A stretch of 49,382 nt of DNA from Bradyrhizobium agreste (GCF_016031625.1 NZ_JACCHP010000034.1:1-49382), one strand, 5' to 3'; positions 8,250 to 17,120 are shown, counted from the stretch's first letter. Made by a program: numbers and translations. Notes: generated by a model not told the origin, from the letters alone.

Positions 8250-9578
8250 TCAGGCCACCTTCTTGATGGCGTCACCGAGGATCGACATCATCTGGTCGAT
8301 GTGGCTCTTCTCGACGATGAGCGGGGGCGACATCGCGAAGCTGTCACCGCTCATGCGCAGATAGAGGCCGGTGTTGAAGCAATCGACCATCACGTCATAA
8401 CCGCGCGCGCCGACCACACCGTCGCGCGGCGCCAGCTCGACCGCGCCCATCAGCCCGCAATTGCGGATATCGACGACGTTGGGCAGACCTTTGAGCGAAT
8501 GCAGTGCATCGCGCCAGTATTCCGCGATCGAGGCACCGCGCGTCAGCAGGCCTTCGTCCTTGTAGATGTCGAGCGTCGCGATGCCCGCGGCGCAGGCGGT
8601 CGGATGCGCGGAATAGGTGTAGCCGTGGAACAGCTCGATCTGGCTCTCGGGACCGACCATCAGGCCGTCGTGCACCTTGCGGCTGGCGAACACGGCGCCG
8701 CAGGGAATGGTGCCGTTGGTGATGCCCTTGGCCGTCGTCATCAGGTCCGGCGTCACGCCGAAGAAATTGGCGGCGAACGGCGTGCCGAGGCGGCCGAAGC
8801 CGGTGATGACCTCGTCGAAGATCAGGAGGATGCCATGCTTGTCGCAGATTTCGCGCAGGCGCTGCAGGTAGCCCTTCGGCGGCGGCAGCACCGCGGTCGA
8901 GCCAGGCACCGGCTCGACGATGACGGCGGCGATGGTCTCGGCACCATGCAGGGCGACCAGACGCTCGAGATCGTCGGCGAGCTCGGCGCCATGCTCCGGC
9001 TGGTCCTTGGCGAAGGCATTGCGGGTGAGATCATGGGTGTGGCGGATGTGGTCGACGCCCGGCAGCAGCGTGGTGAAGGCGCGGCGGTTGGCGACCATGC
9101 CGCCGACCGAGGTGCCGCCGAAGCCCACGCCGTGATAGCCGCGCTCGCGGCCGATCAGCCGGGTTCGGCTGGCCTGGCCGTTGGCACGGTGATAGGCCAG
9201 CGCGATCTTCAGCGCGGTGTCGACCGACTCGGAGCCGGAATTGGTGAAGAAGACGCGGTCGAGGCCTTTAGGGGCGATCTCGGCAAGACGCTCGGCGAAG
9301 TCGAACGCCAGCGGATGGCCCATCTGGAACGACGGCGCGAAGTCCAGTGTCATCAGCTGGCGCTCGACCGCGGCGGCGATCTGCTTGCGACCGTGGCCGG
9401 CATTGACGCACCAGAGCCCGGCGGAGCCGTCGATCACCTGACGGCCGTCGACGCTGGTGTAGTACATGCCCTCGGCCGAGGAGAACAGGCGCGGCGCCTT
9501 CTTGAACTGCCGGTTGGCCGTGAACGGCATCCAGTACGAATCGGTCTTGATGGTGTTCGGAATCTGATGAAGGGTCAC
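8250..9578 (-). CDS. Omega-amino acid/beta-alanine:pyruvate aminotransferase (class III)
   Basis: A 442-residue PLP enzyme that transfers the amino group of beta-alanine or another omega-amino acid or amine to pyruvate. YWMPFTANRQFK near the N-terminus is typical of this subgroup; NSGSESVDTALK binds cofactor phosphate; FDEVITGFGR (254-263) holds the PLP-contact Asp; TTAKGITNG holds the Schiff-base Lys (about K284). The open frame runs on upstream to 9944, but GTG 9578 is chosen because GGAG lies 7-8 nt upstream and the resulting protein has the family length of about 445. Divergent from the regulator at 9727. With DadA and the oxidase it fits an amine-catabolic block. Confidence 0.92.
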   Translation of the reverse strand: MTLHQIPNTIKTDSYWMPFTANRQFKKAPRLFSSAEGMYYTSVDGRQVIDGSAGLWCVNAGHGRKQIAAAVERQLMTLDFAPSFQMGHPLAFDFAERLAEIAPKGLDRVFFTNSGSESVDTALKIALAYHRANGQASRTRLIGRERGYHGVGFGGTSVGGMVANRRAFTTLLPGVDHIRHTHDLTRNAFAKDQPEHGAELADDLERLVALHGAETIAAVIVEPVPGSTAVLPPPKGYLQRLREICDKHGILLIFDEVITGFGRLGTPFAANFFGVTPDLMTTAKGITNGTIPCGAVFASRKVHDGLMVGPESQIELFHGYTYSAHPTACAAGIATLDIYKDEGLLTRGASIAEYWRDALHSLKGLPNVVDIRNCGLMGAVELAPRDGVVGARGYDVMVDCFNTGLYLRMSGDSFAMSPPLIVEKSHIDQMMSILGDAIKKVA

Positions 9579-9688
9579 GGCCGCGCTCCTTTGCTGATCC
9601 CATAGCTGAGCCATGGCTTGGAAAGCGCAACAAGCCCTTTTCTGGCGACCTGCAAGCCATTGATTTGGCTGGGGCTGCCGGTCCATAT

Positions 9689-9703
9689 TTGCGCGATCCG
9701 CAA
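9689..9703. promoter_or_regulatory. Candidate operator TTGCG-N5-CGCAA
   Basis: A perfect 5-bp dyad TTGCG (9689-9693) / CGCAA (9699-9703), 23 nt upstream of the ATG of the PuuR-like gene and about 110 nt upstream of the divergent aminotransferase gene. Placement suits an autoregulatory site; function is inferred. Confidence 0.35.
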
Positions 9704-9726
9704 CACCTGCAACACGGGACTTGGAT

Positions 9727-10275
9727 ATGAGCGTCGACATCGGTGGACGGCTGCGATTCATCCGGGCGCGCCACAAGCTGTCGCAGCGCGAGCTGGCCAA
9801 GCGCGCCGGCGTGACCAATTCGACCATCTCGCTGATCGAATCCAACCAGATGAACCCGTCGGTCGGCGCGCTCAAGCGCATCCTCGACGGCATCCCCATG
9901 GGGCTCGCCGAGTTCTTCGCGTTGCAGCCGGAGTCCAGGCGCAAGATCTTCTACCGCGCCGAGGAGCTCACCGAAGTCGGCAAGAAGCCGATCTCGTATC
10001 GGCAGGTCGGCGACAATCTGTTCGGCCGCAGCCTGCAGATCCTCAAAGAGCGGTACGAGCCCGGCAGCGACACCGGCCGCGTGCATCTCGTCCATGACGG
10101 CGAGGAAGGCGGCATCGTGATCTCAGGCAAGCTCGAGGTCACCGTCGAGGACGAGCGCCGCATCCTCAATCCCGGCGATGCCTATTATTTCGAGAGCCGC
10201 CGCCCGCATCGCTTCCGTTGCGTCGGCGGCAAACCGTGCGAAGTGATCTCGGCCTGCACGCCGCCGACGTTCTGA
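9727..10275 (+). CDS. PuuR-like XRE-cupin transcriptional regulator
   Basis: A 182-residue regulator: helix-turn-helix at about residues 8-60 (RLRFIRARHKLSQRELAKRA, then NSTISLIESNQMNPS) and a cupin domain at about 105-175 (HDGEEGGIVISGKLEV, NPGDAYYFESRRPHRF). The layout matches PuuR, the putrescine-utilisation repressor of enterobacteria. ATG 9727 is preferred over an in-frame TTG at 9721 because the family N-terminus starts close to the HTH. Divergent from the aminotransferase gene, which it probably controls. It is a paralogue of the regulator at 6152, so this block has two related sensors. Confidence 0.9.
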   Translation: MSVDIGGRLRFIRARHKLSQRELAKRAGVTNSTISLIESNQMNPSVGALKRILDGIPMGLAEFFALQPESRRKIFYRAEELTEVGKKPISYRQVGDNLFGRSLQILKERYEPGSDTGRVHLVHDGEEGGIVISGKLEVTVEDERRILNPGDAYYFESRRPHRFRCVGGKPCEVISACTPPTF

Positions 10276-10309
10276 CGGCGAGATCGGCGCATCCGGCACG
10301 GCTCGTTCA

Positions 10310-10400
10310 CCTCTCCCGCTTGCGGGAGAGGTCGCGCCCACAGGGTCGCGCCGAAGGCGCGCCCGATGACAGGCTCCGGCGCGGGTGAGGGCTTTCTCGT
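10310..10400. repeat. Palindromic repeat (CTCTCCC...GGGTGAGGG family), copy 1
   Basis: CTCCCGCTTGCGGGAG hairpin near 10313-10328 followed by GCGCCGAAGGCGCGCC and GGGTGAGGGCTTTCTC, then TCTTGGGGATTGTCCCATTG. The same two last strings recur around 19630-19670, and the CTCTCCC/GGGTGAGGGG module recurs at 39165-39350 and 39970-40090. It fills the gap between convergent genes. Confidence 0.75.
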
Positions 10401-10429
10401 CTTGGGGATTGTCCCATTGTGGAACCGCT

Positions 10430-12691
10430 TCAGAGCTGCGTCAGCAACTCCTCGATCCGGATCGGAAATTTGCGGACGCGCACGCCGGTGGCGTGCCAGA
10501 CGGCGTTGGCGACCGCGCCGGCACTGCCGGTGATGCCGATCTCGCCGACACCCTTGATGCCGAGCGCGTTGACGTGCGGATCGTGCTCCTCGACGGTGAT
10601 GACGTCGAGCGGCGGCACGTCGGCATTCACCGGGAGGTGGTATTCGCCGAGATTGGCATTCATGATCCGCCCGGTCCGCCGGTCGGTGATGGCCTCCTCG
10701 TGCAGCGCAAAGGACAGGCCCCAGATCATGCCGCCGAACAGCTGGCTCTGCACCATCCGCGGATTGATGATGCGCCCGGCGGCGAAGGCGCCGACCATGC
10801 GGCTGACGCGGATCTGGCCCAGCTCGGGATCGACCTTCACCTCGGCGAACACCGCGCCGTGGGCATGCATCGCATATTGCTCCATCGCCGCAGGGTTCGC
10901 TGCGCCGGTGCCGCGGGCCTCGATCTCGGCGACGCCGGCGCGCGCGAGAATCTCGGAATAGCTCTCGCTCCGACTCTCGTCGTCGCGGCGGATCAGCCTG
11001 CCCTCGCGCGCGATCACGCCGGCATTGCCGGCGCCGAACAGCGGCGAGCGCTCGTCGCTGGTGGCGAGATCGGCGAGCTTTGCGATCACGGCCGCACCGG
11101 CGCTGTGGATCGCAGCGCCTGCCGTTGCCGTGTGCGCCGAGCCGCCGGCAATACCGGCGTCGGGCAGGTCGGACGTGCCGGACTTGAAGTCGAGGCTGTC
11201 GATGTCGAGACCGACGGCGTCGGCCGCGATCTGGGCCAGCGCCGTCCAGGCGCCCTGCCCCATGTCGTGCGCGCCGATCTCCATCACGCCGGAGCCGTCG
11301 CGGCGGATCGCCGCGCGCGCCTCGGCCTGGAACATCAGCGCCGGGAAGGTCGCCGTGCCCATGCCCCAGCCGACCAGGAGCCCGGCATCGTCGCGCATCT
11401 GCCGCGGCTGCAGCGGACGCTTGGCCCAGCCGAAGCGCGCCGCACCCTGCTCGTAGCAGGCGCGCAGCGCCTTGGAGGAGAAAGGCCGTCCCGTCATCGG
11501 CTCGACCTCGGCGTAGTTCTTCAGGCGGAAAGCCAGCGGATCCATGCCGCAGGCCCAGGCCATCTCGTCGATCGCGCTTTCGAGCGCGATCGAGCCGGTC
11601 GCCTCGCCCGGCGCGCGCATGAACAGCGGCGTGCCGGTGTTGACGCGCACGGCATCGTGCGAGGTGCGAATCGCGGGCGCCGCGTAGAGCGTGTGCGAAG
11701 CACCGGCCGCAGGCTCGTAGAAATCATCGAACGTGCTCGATACGGTCCGCGCATGGTGATCGAGCGCGGTCAGACGTCCCTCGGTGTCGGTGCCCAGGCG
11801 CAGGCGCTGGCGCGTCGGCGCGCGATGGCCGACCGGGCCGTACATCTGCTCGCGGCGCAGCACCAGCTTGACCGGCCTGCCGACGAGCTTTGCCGCCATG
11901 ATGCCGAGGACCGGCGGCCCGCCCATGAGCCCCTTCGACCCGAAGCCGCCACCGAGGAACGGGCTACGAACGTGGATCTTGTCGTGGGCGATACCGAACA
12001 GCTCGGCGATGCGCGCGAGCGACAACTTCAGGCCCTGGGTTGGCATGTCCACGGACAGCCTGTCGCCATCCCAGTGCGCCACGACCGCATGCGGCTCCAT
12101 GGCGTTGTGATATTGCGGCGGCGTCTCGTAAGTCGCATCGATCTGCTTGTCGGCTGCAGCGAGGCCCGCTTCGACATCTCCGTGGTAACTTTCCGCGGGA
12201 TTGCCGACGCCGACGACCGGCGGCACAAAACTTTCGCCCGCGTCGAGTCCGACCAGCGGAGGCAGGGTCTCATAGCGCGGCGCCAGCAGCGCGGCACCTT
12301 CCGTCGCGGCTTCGAGCGTCTCGGCGATCACGACGGCGATCGGCTGATTGGCATAGCGGACTTCGTTGCTCTGCAACGCCTCCATTCGGAACACGAACGG
12401 ATTGGTCTTGATCTCCGGATCGATCGCGAGCGGCGGCTTGTGCTCCGGCGTCATGACGTCGACGACGCCGGGATGACGCTTGGCCGCGGCAACATCGAGC
12501 GAGACGACGCGGCCGCGCGCAATGCTGGCCGCAGCGATCACCGCAAACAACATGCCGGGCGGATGATTGTCTGCGGCATAGGTCGCCTGCCCCGTCACCT
12601 TGAGGATGCCGTCACGACGCGTCAGCGGCTGGCCGATATTCGAGCCGTGCCTGAGATGGGCGGGAGCGCTGGTCAAATTGAGCTCAGACAT
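10430..12691 (-). CDS. paoC: Aldehyde oxidoreductase, molybdenum-binding subunit
   Basis: A 753-residue large subunit of the xanthine oxidase family, carrying the molybdopterin cytosine dinucleotide cofactor where aldehydes are oxidised to carboxylic acids. Seen: FLGGGFGSKG (cofactor glycine loop), FMRAPGEATGSIALES (MRAPGE motif), DMGQGAWTALAQIAADA, and the catalytic Glu in GVGEIGITG (about residue 717). These agree with PaoC/YagR. ATG 12691 gives the MSELNL start and overlaps the stop of the upstream FAD-subunit gene by 8 nt; an upstream Met adds 8 residues and is less likely. Last gene of a three-gene operon with overlapping frames. A maturation chaperone (PaoD/XdhC) was not seen nearby. 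Confidence 0.92.
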   Translation of the reverse strand: MSELNLTSAPAHLRHGSNIGQPLTRRDGILKVTGQATYAADNHPPGMLFAVIAAASIARGRVVSLDVAAAKRHPGVVDVMTPEHKPPLAIDPEIKTNPFVFRMEALQSNEVRYANQPIAVVIAETLEAATEGAALLAPRYETLPPLVGLDAGESFVPPVVGVGNPAESYHGDVEAGLAAADKQIDATYETPPQYHNAMEPHAVVAHWDGDRLSVDMPTQGLKLSLARIAELFGIAHDKIHVRSPFLGGGFGSKGLMGGPPVLGIMAAKLVGRPVKLVLRREQMYGPVGHRAPTRQRLRLGTDTEGRLTALDHHARTVSSTFDDFYEPAAGASHTLYAAPAIRTSHDAVRVNTGTPLFMRAPGEATGSIALESAIDEMAWACGMDPLAFRLKNYAEVEPMTGRPFSSKALRACYEQGAARFGWAKRPLQPRQMRDDAGLLVGWGMGTATFPALMFQAEARAAIRRDGSGVMEIGAHDMGQGAWTALAQIAADAVGLDIDSLDFKSGTSDLPDAGIAGGSAHTATAGAAIHSAGAAVIAKLADLATSDERSPLFGAGNAGVIAREGRLIRRDDESRSESYSEILARAGVAEIEARGTGAANPAAMEQYAMHAHGAVFAEVKVDPELGQIRVSRMVGAFAAGRIINPRMVQSQLFGGMIWGLSFALHEEAITDRRTGRIMNANLGEYHLPVNADVPPLDVITVEEHDPHVNALGIKGVGEIGITGSAGAVANAVWHATGVRVRKFPIRIEELLTQL

Positions 12692-13739
12692 GGAGGGCTC
12701 CGGAAATCGAGGCAAAGGGAGAGGCCGGCAGCGCGGGGATCCGCGCAGGCGTACCAGTGGCGGCCAAGGTCAGCGCGCGCAAGACGATGCGGCGCGCGAG
12801 CTCGATCTTGAAGGCGTTGTCGCCGGACGGCTTTGCGCCCTTGAGCGCGTGCGAGGCCGCCTCCTGGAACGCGTCCGCGGTCGGCGCCATACCCTTGAGG
12901 ACGTCTTCCGCGGCGCGGGCGCGCCAGGGCTTTGCGGCAACGCCGCCGAGCGCGAGCCGCGCTTCCGCGATCCTGCCATTCTCGATCCGCAGCGCAGCCG
13001 CGGCCGAGACGACGGCGAAGGCGTAGGAGGTGCGCTCGCGGACCTTGAGGTAACGCGCATGCGCGGCAAAGCCGCGCGCGGCGGGCGGCAGGCGCACCGC
13101 GACGATGAGATCGCCGGGCTCGAGCACGGACTCGCGCTCGGGCGCTTCGCCCGGCAGGCGGTGCAGCTCGTCGAGCGCGATCTCGCGCCGGCCGCCCCTG
13201 CCCTCGATCTCGACGATGGCACCGAGCGCGACCAGCGGCACGCAGAAGTCGGAGGGGTGCGTAGCGATGCAGCTCTCGCTCCAGCCGAGCACGGCATGGC
13301 TGCGGTTCTCGCCGTCGCGCGCGTCGCAGCCGGAGCCAGGTGCGCGCTTGTTGCAGCGGCTGGCGGTGTCGTAGAAATAGGCACAGCGCGTCCGTTGCAA
13401 CAGGTTGCCGCCGACGGTGGCGGCATTGCGCAATTGAGCCGACGCTCCGGAGAGCAGCGCTTCGGCCACCGCGGGATAGGACCGCGCGAACTCCGCATCA
13501 TGGGCGAGATCGGCGTTGCTCACCAACGCGCCGATGCGCAAAGACCCGTCAGCGAGAGTCTCGATTTGATCGAGCCCGTCGAGATGCGTGACGTCGACCA
13601 ACCGGTCCGGACGGCTGACGCCGCCTTTCATCAAATCGAGCAGGTTGGTGCCAGCGGCGAGATAGGCCGCACCCGGCTGGGCCGCGGCAGCAACGGCTTC
13701 CGTGACCGTGGCCGGCCTGACATAATCAAACTGTTTCAT
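12684..13739 (-). CDS. paoB: Aldehyde oxidoreductase, FAD-binding subunit
   Basis: A 351-residue FAD subunit of the xanthine dehydrogenase family that passes electrons from the iron-sulfur subunit to the acceptor. The FAD motifs LAAGTNLLDLMK (residues 28-39) and AATVGGNLLQRTRC are present. The insertion with Cys at about 119, 129, 138 and 157 matches the extra [4Fe-4S] site described for E. coli PaoB, which separates this group from ordinary CoxM-type subunits. ATG 13739 overlaps the paoA stop (ATGA). The reading frame extends upstream without a family-like N-terminus, so the later start is chosen. Confidence 0.92.
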   Translation of the reverse strand: MKQFDYVRPATVTEAVAAAAQPGAAYLAAGTNLLDLMKGGVSRPDRLVDVTHLDGLDQIETLADGSLRIGALVSNADLAHDAEFARSYPAVAEALLSGASAQLRNAATVGGNLLQRTRCAYFYDTASRCNKRAPGSGCDARDGENRSHAVLGWSESCIATHPSDFCVPLVALGAIVEIEGRGGRREIALDELHRLPGEAPERESVLEPGDLIVAVRLPPAARGFAAHARYLKVRERTSYAFAVVSAAAALRIENGRIAEARLALGGVAAKPWRARAAEDVLKGMAPTADAFQEAASHALKGAKPSGDNAFKIELARRIVLRALTLAATGTPARIPALPASPFASISGALHV

Positions 13740-14233
13740 GCGGAGCGCCTCTGATTGGTCTCGTCCATCTGTCCTTGCGCTTCCAGCACCGCATCGACGA
13801 TGCCGACGTAAGCGCCGCAGCGGCACAGATTGCCGCTCATACATTCGCGGACGCGTTCGGGATCGTTGCCGGCTTGGCCTTCGCCGATCATGCCGATCGC
13901 GCTCATGATCTGGCCGGGCGTGCAGAAGCCGCACTGAAAGCCGTCATGGGCGATGAAGGCGGCCTGCACCGGGTGCAGCTGGTCGCCGCGCGCGAGGCCT
14001 TCGATGGTGAGGATGTCGGCGCCGTCATTGCTGATGGCGAGCGCGAGGCAGGAGTTGATGCGTTTGCCGTCGACCAGAATGGTGCAGGCGCCGCATTGGC
14101 CGCGGTCGCATCCCTTCTTGGTTCCGGTCAGATCGAGGCGCTCACGCAGGAGATCGAGCAGCGTGACGCGCGGATCGTCGAGGACGAAATCGCGCCGCGC
14201 ACCGTTCACGGTGAGGCTGATGGAGTGGTTCAT
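13736..14233 (-). CDS. paoA: Aldehyde oxidoreductase, [2Fe-2S] subunit without Tat signal
   Basis: A 165-residue two-domain iron-sulfur subunit. N-terminal ferredoxin-like domain with Cys 42, 47, 50 and 62 (KGCDRGQCGACT...SC); C-terminal helical domain with Cys 101, 104, 137 and 139 (GFQCGFCTPGQ...GNLCRCG). E. coli PaoA has a twin-arginine signal that carries the complex to the periplasm; here the protein begins directly at MNHSISLTVNG and an in-frame TGA lies five codons upstream (14246-14248), so no signal can be encoded. The complex is therefore predicted to be cytoplasmic. First gene of paoABC; divergent from a TetR regulator. Confidence 0.92.
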   Translation of the reverse strand: MNHSISLTVNGARRDFVLDDPRVTLLDLLRERLDLTGTKKGCDRGQCGACTILVDGKRINSCLALAISNDGADILTIEGLARGDQLHPVQAAFIAHDGFQCGFCTPGQIMSAIGMIGEGQAGNDPERVRECMSGNLCRCGAYVGIVDAVLEAQGQMDETNQRRSA

Positions 14234-14436
14234 ACAAGGCTCCGATCAGATTTGGACATGAGTGATCGCGCAGCGCGCCACCGCCGTGGCCGCTGTCGAA
14301 TAGCGCCGCCCGAACACGATGCGGCCGGCGCTTGATCCGAAGATACGGAGGCACCCTCCGCTTAACAAGGGCCGTGCGAAAAAATCTGGAATTCGTCAAA
14401 AGCGCGTGCGCCACCAACGCGATAAGACGACCTGAG

Positions 14437-14450
14437 GGTTCAATCTAACC
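14437..14450. promoter_or_regulatory. Candidate operator GGTT-N6-AACC
   Basis: A short dyad, GGTT (14437-14440) / AACC (14447-14450), 25 nt upstream of the TetR ATG in the 240-nt gap shared with paoA. TetR proteins usually bind such dyads in divergent promoters. Short and unproven. Confidence 0.25.
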
Positions 14451-14474
14451 AATTCGTGATCTACATTGCGCACC

Positions 14475-15113
14475 ATGGACGACCACACCGACCAGACCCG
14501 AAAGCCCCGCGCCGACGCCGTGCGCAATCGCGAGCGCGTGCTCGAAGCGGCGAAGCTGGTGTTCAGCGCTGGCGGTTCGGAGGCGAGCCTGGAAGCCGTG
14601 GCGAAGCGGGCCGGCGTCGGCATCGGCACGCTGTATCGGCATTTTCCGATGCGCGAGGCCTTGTTCGAGGCGGTGTACCGCCGCGAGGTCGAGCAGCTCG
14701 GCGAGCTGGCCGAGCAATTGAAGAACGAGAAAGACCCGATCGAGGCGCTGCGGCGCTGGTTGCACTCAGGGGTCGCGTTCGTTGCGACCAAGAAGGGAAT
14801 GATGGCCGCGCTGGCGCTCGCGGTGCAGAGCGGGTCGGAGCTGCATGCTTTCTCCTTCGAGCGTCTGACCAAGGCGATCGGCTCGCTGCTGGACCGGGCG
14901 GTCGCAGCCGGCGAGATGCGCGCCGACATCAACCCCGAGGATCTGCTGCGCGCCTTCTTCGGCATGTGCTACGTGCACGACCAGCCCGGCTGGCAGGCGA
15001 CGGCGCTGCGCCTGCTCGACGTGTTCGTCGACGGCTTGCGCGTGCAGCCGCCCGGCAAAGCCAAGGCGCGCTCGTCCAAGATGGCGAAGCCGGCGACGAA
15101 GCGAAAGCGCTAG
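14475..15113 (+). CDS. TetR/AcrR-family transcriptional regulator
   Basis: A 212-residue repressor-type protein. The N-terminal HTH at about residues 15-60 (NRERVLEAAKLVFSAGGSEAS...AKRAGVGIGTLYRHFPMREAL) is canonical; the C-terminal ligand domain is typical of the SCO1/'TetR_C' group, and the tail is Lys/Ala-rich. ATG 14475 is chosen over an in-frame TTG at 14466. It is divergent from paoABC and probably represses it in the absence of an aldehyde or related inducer; this is inferred from position. Confidence 0.88.
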   Translation: MDDHTDQTRKPRADAVRNRERVLEAAKLVFSAGGSEASLEAVAKRAGVGIGTLYRHFPMREALFEAVYRREVEQLGELAEQLKNEKDPIEALRRWLHSGVAFVATKKGMMAALALAVQSGSELHAFSFERLTKAIGSLLDRAVAAGEMRADINPEDLLRAFFGMCYVHDQPGWQATALRLLDVFVDGLRVQPPGKAKARSSKMAKPATKRKR

Positions 15114-15840
15114 CGGCGCGTAGAGCGACTTACGCCGCAGGCGAAGCGCTTTGCGACGCGGGTCGCAAATCACAATCCAAGATCATGTGAAAACCGGCAA
15201 CACGATCTCTGATTTATGAAGGCGCTCTTTTCAGGAGCGCCTGCCCACGCTGGTAGCGTGTTTCGGCTCCAGACTAGGTCTGGATCGCTGCTACAACATT
15301 GTTCATGACTGCCCTACAAAGGTGACGAGCACGCCATGTGCGGCGAGCACAGATATAAGTTGTGAGGGCTCAACTCATGACGCACTTTTCAAACAGCGTT
15401 GTGCCCCATGTCCTTGTAGTCGCCATATCCATAGTGACGATCACGATTGCAGCAACATCGGTGGGTGAGTCAGTTATTGAAGGCATCGCTGCTTCTATAC
15501 CAGGCCCATTCCATCTCGCACATGCAGGTGCGGTATCGAACCAACCGAAGCTCGCTCGTGCGCCAACAGGTTGTGGGCTTCGATCTGCTCCTCTGCAATG
15601 GAAGGTGGACTGGCTTTTCGAGCCTGGGCATCCCGTGCCATGAGTCCTCGCCAGGAGCCGCAGGCCGCAACTCTTCGGCTTAACTTGGAAGAAGGCAAGC
15701 CGACGCTTTGCCTCTCTTCGCTGCACCGCATCACCGTCACCTCCGCCGAAGATAGTGACTGCTTGTGAAGTAGTTTACATCTCCTCGCTCATGGCGCGGC
15801 CTAGTGTGAAGACAAGTTCTTGCTTTGACGGAGGCCTCCC
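15114..15840. other. Gene-poor intergenic stretch
   Basis: About 730 bases with no convincing long gene. It holds a hairpin AGGCGCTC (15220-15227) / GAGCGCCT (15235-15242) without a T-run, and one possible small ORF (15377-15643, listed separately). Base composition and codon-like structure differ from the flanking operons; open frames here on both strands are short and mutually contradictory. Confidence 0.5.
15377..15643 (+). CDS. Hypothetical small protein with one membrane segment (doubtful)
   Basis: An 88-residue frame starting ATG 15377 (GTG 15362 also possible). It has one hydrophobic stretch (VVPHVLVVAISIVTITIAAT, residues 8-27) that could be a signal or anchor, followed by a region without recognisable domain. 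The ribosome-binding site is weak (GAGGG 8-9 nt upstream). I do not recognise it; it may be chance. Confidence 0.25.
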   Translation: MTHFSNSVVPHVLVVAISIVTITIAATSVGESVIEGIAASIPGPFHLAHAGAVSNQPKLARAPTGCGLRSAPLQWKVDWLFEPGHPVP

Positions 15841-16038
15841 ATGCTCTCAGCAATCAAGTGGAATTCTCGGCGCAGCACTCGCGAATGGGCAATGCTGGCT
15901 ATGACATTTGTTGTCGGCCTACAGGCAAACCGGCAGGAGGACGAAAGGAAGCAAAGGAAGCCACTCTGGAAGCATTTCGACGATACCCATCATTGGGATG
16001 CGACCGCTGAGGAATGGGTCCCCAACCAAGATCACTGA
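15841..16038 (+). CDS. Hypothetical small protein, Trp/charged-rich
   Basis: A 65-residue frame preceded by GGAGG five to six nt before ATG 15841, a good Shine-Dalgarno. The protein is basic in the first half (SRRSTREW), then acidic/basic mixed (NRQEDERKQRKPLWKH) and Trp/His-rich at the end (DDTHHWDATAEEWVPNQD). No signal peptide and no clear membrane span. No family recognised. The ribosome site and composition make it more credible than neighbouring frames, but overlapping frames exist. Confidence 0.4.
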   Translation: MLSAIKWNSRRSTREWAMLAMTFVVGLQANRQEDERKQRKPLWKHFDDTHHWDATAEEWVPNQDH

Positions 16039-16142
16039 TCGTGCAATGCGCCAAAGCGGCGCCTATGACAGTCAACGGACATTTCCCTTCTGATGAATTG
16101 CTCGGTCTCTACGATGGCTTTTAAGTACAGCTGGAGTCGGGG

Positions 16143-17120
16143 ATGAACCGGAGGCAGTTCATTGCAGCCGCGGTTTGCACGATCGGGTGGCCACTCGTTG
16201 GGCTGGCGCAGCGGACGGGGAGTGTTCCTCGCATCGGATTTCTCGGTCTTGGTAAGTCCGAGGATTGGACCGACCAGATCGAAGCCTTGCGCCTGGGACT
16301 GAAGCGCTTCGGATATCGCGAAGGTCGCAATCTGCTGATCGAGTTTCGATGGGCCGCCGAAGTTGCTGAACTAGATAGACACGCCGAAGAACTTTCGAAG
16401 TTGAATGTCGACATCATCATCGCGCCGGCGTCGACGCAGGTTGAACCCGCACTACGGGCCACGAGGACGATCCCGATCGTTTTTGCGCAGCACGCGGATC
16501 CGGTCGGAGTTGGACACGTGGCCAGTCTCGCGCACCCGGGCGGCAATGTTACCGGGGTATCCATGGTCCTTACCGAAATGGCTGCCAAAGGATTGGAAAT
16601 TCTAGTCGAGGCACAACCGGGGACGAAGCGTGTGGGGGTGCTGTGGAATTTGACCACGCCAACGCACGCCCGTGTACTGTCCGCCCTTGAAGAAGCGGCT
16701 ATGCGCAAGAGCATCGATTTGGTGGGAGCGCCGATCAGAACGGCCGACGATTTCAACCGAGCTTTTGAGCTGATGGTGAACGACAACGTTACGTCGGTGC
16801 TTGTCCCATCGTCGCCGATTACAAACGCTCGCCGCCGGTCGCTCGCCGAGCTGGCTATCAAGCACCGATTGCCGACCATGTTTGCGAACAGAGCGAACGT
16901 GGAAGCCGGTGGGCTCATGAGTTATGGACCGAACTTCAACAGCATGTATCGTTATGTCGCCTTCTTTGTCGACAAGATACTGAAAGGGGAAAAGCCAGGC
17001 GACCTTCCTGTTGAGCAGGCTTCAAAATACGAGCTGGTACTCAACCTTGCGACGGCACGTCTCATTGGAGTCGACTTGCCATCGATACTCATTGCTCGCG
17101 TCGATGAGGTGATAGAATAG
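16143..17120 (+). CDS. Orphan ABC-type substrate-binding protein (ABC_sub_bind family)
   Basis: A 325-residue periplasmic protein of the PF04392 type. The N-terminus MNRRQFIAAAVCTIGWPLVGLAQ is a twin-arginine-like signal. The mature part shows the family run VPRIGFLGLG, LRLGLKRFGYREGRNL, and AHPGGNVTGVS. These proteins are abundant as orphans in Bradyrhizobium; no permease or ATPase gene lies near it, so its ligand and transporter are unknown. GGAG is about 7 nt before the ATG at 16143. Flanked by gene-poor DNA. Confidence 0.88.
   Translation: MNRRQFIAAAVCTIGWPLVGLAQRTGSVPRIGFLGLGKSEDWTDQIEALRLGLKRFGYREGRNLLIEFRWAAEVAELDRHAEELSKLNVDIIIAPASTQVEPALRATRTIPIVFAQHADPVGVGHVASLAHPGGNVTGVSMVLTEMAAKGLEILVEAQPGTKRVGVLWNLTTPTHARVLSALEEAAMRKSIDLVGAPIRTADDFNRAFELMVNDNVTSVLVPSSPITNARRRSLAELAIKHRLPTMFANRANVEAGGLMSYGPNFNSMYRYVAFFVDKILKGEKPGDLPVEQASKYELVLNLATARLIGVDLPSILIARVDEVIE

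Noticed and set aside
10385..12811. 808-codon open frame on the plus strand antisense to paoC
   Set aside because: Arg/Ala/Asp-rich translation with no family motifs; it mirrors paoC, whose product has clear cofactor and catalytic motifs. A GC-rich shadow.
15220..15242. Hairpin AGGCGCTC / GAGCGCCT as terminator of the TetR gene
   Set aside because: No T-run after the stem and it lies over 100 nt from the stop; only noted as a structure.
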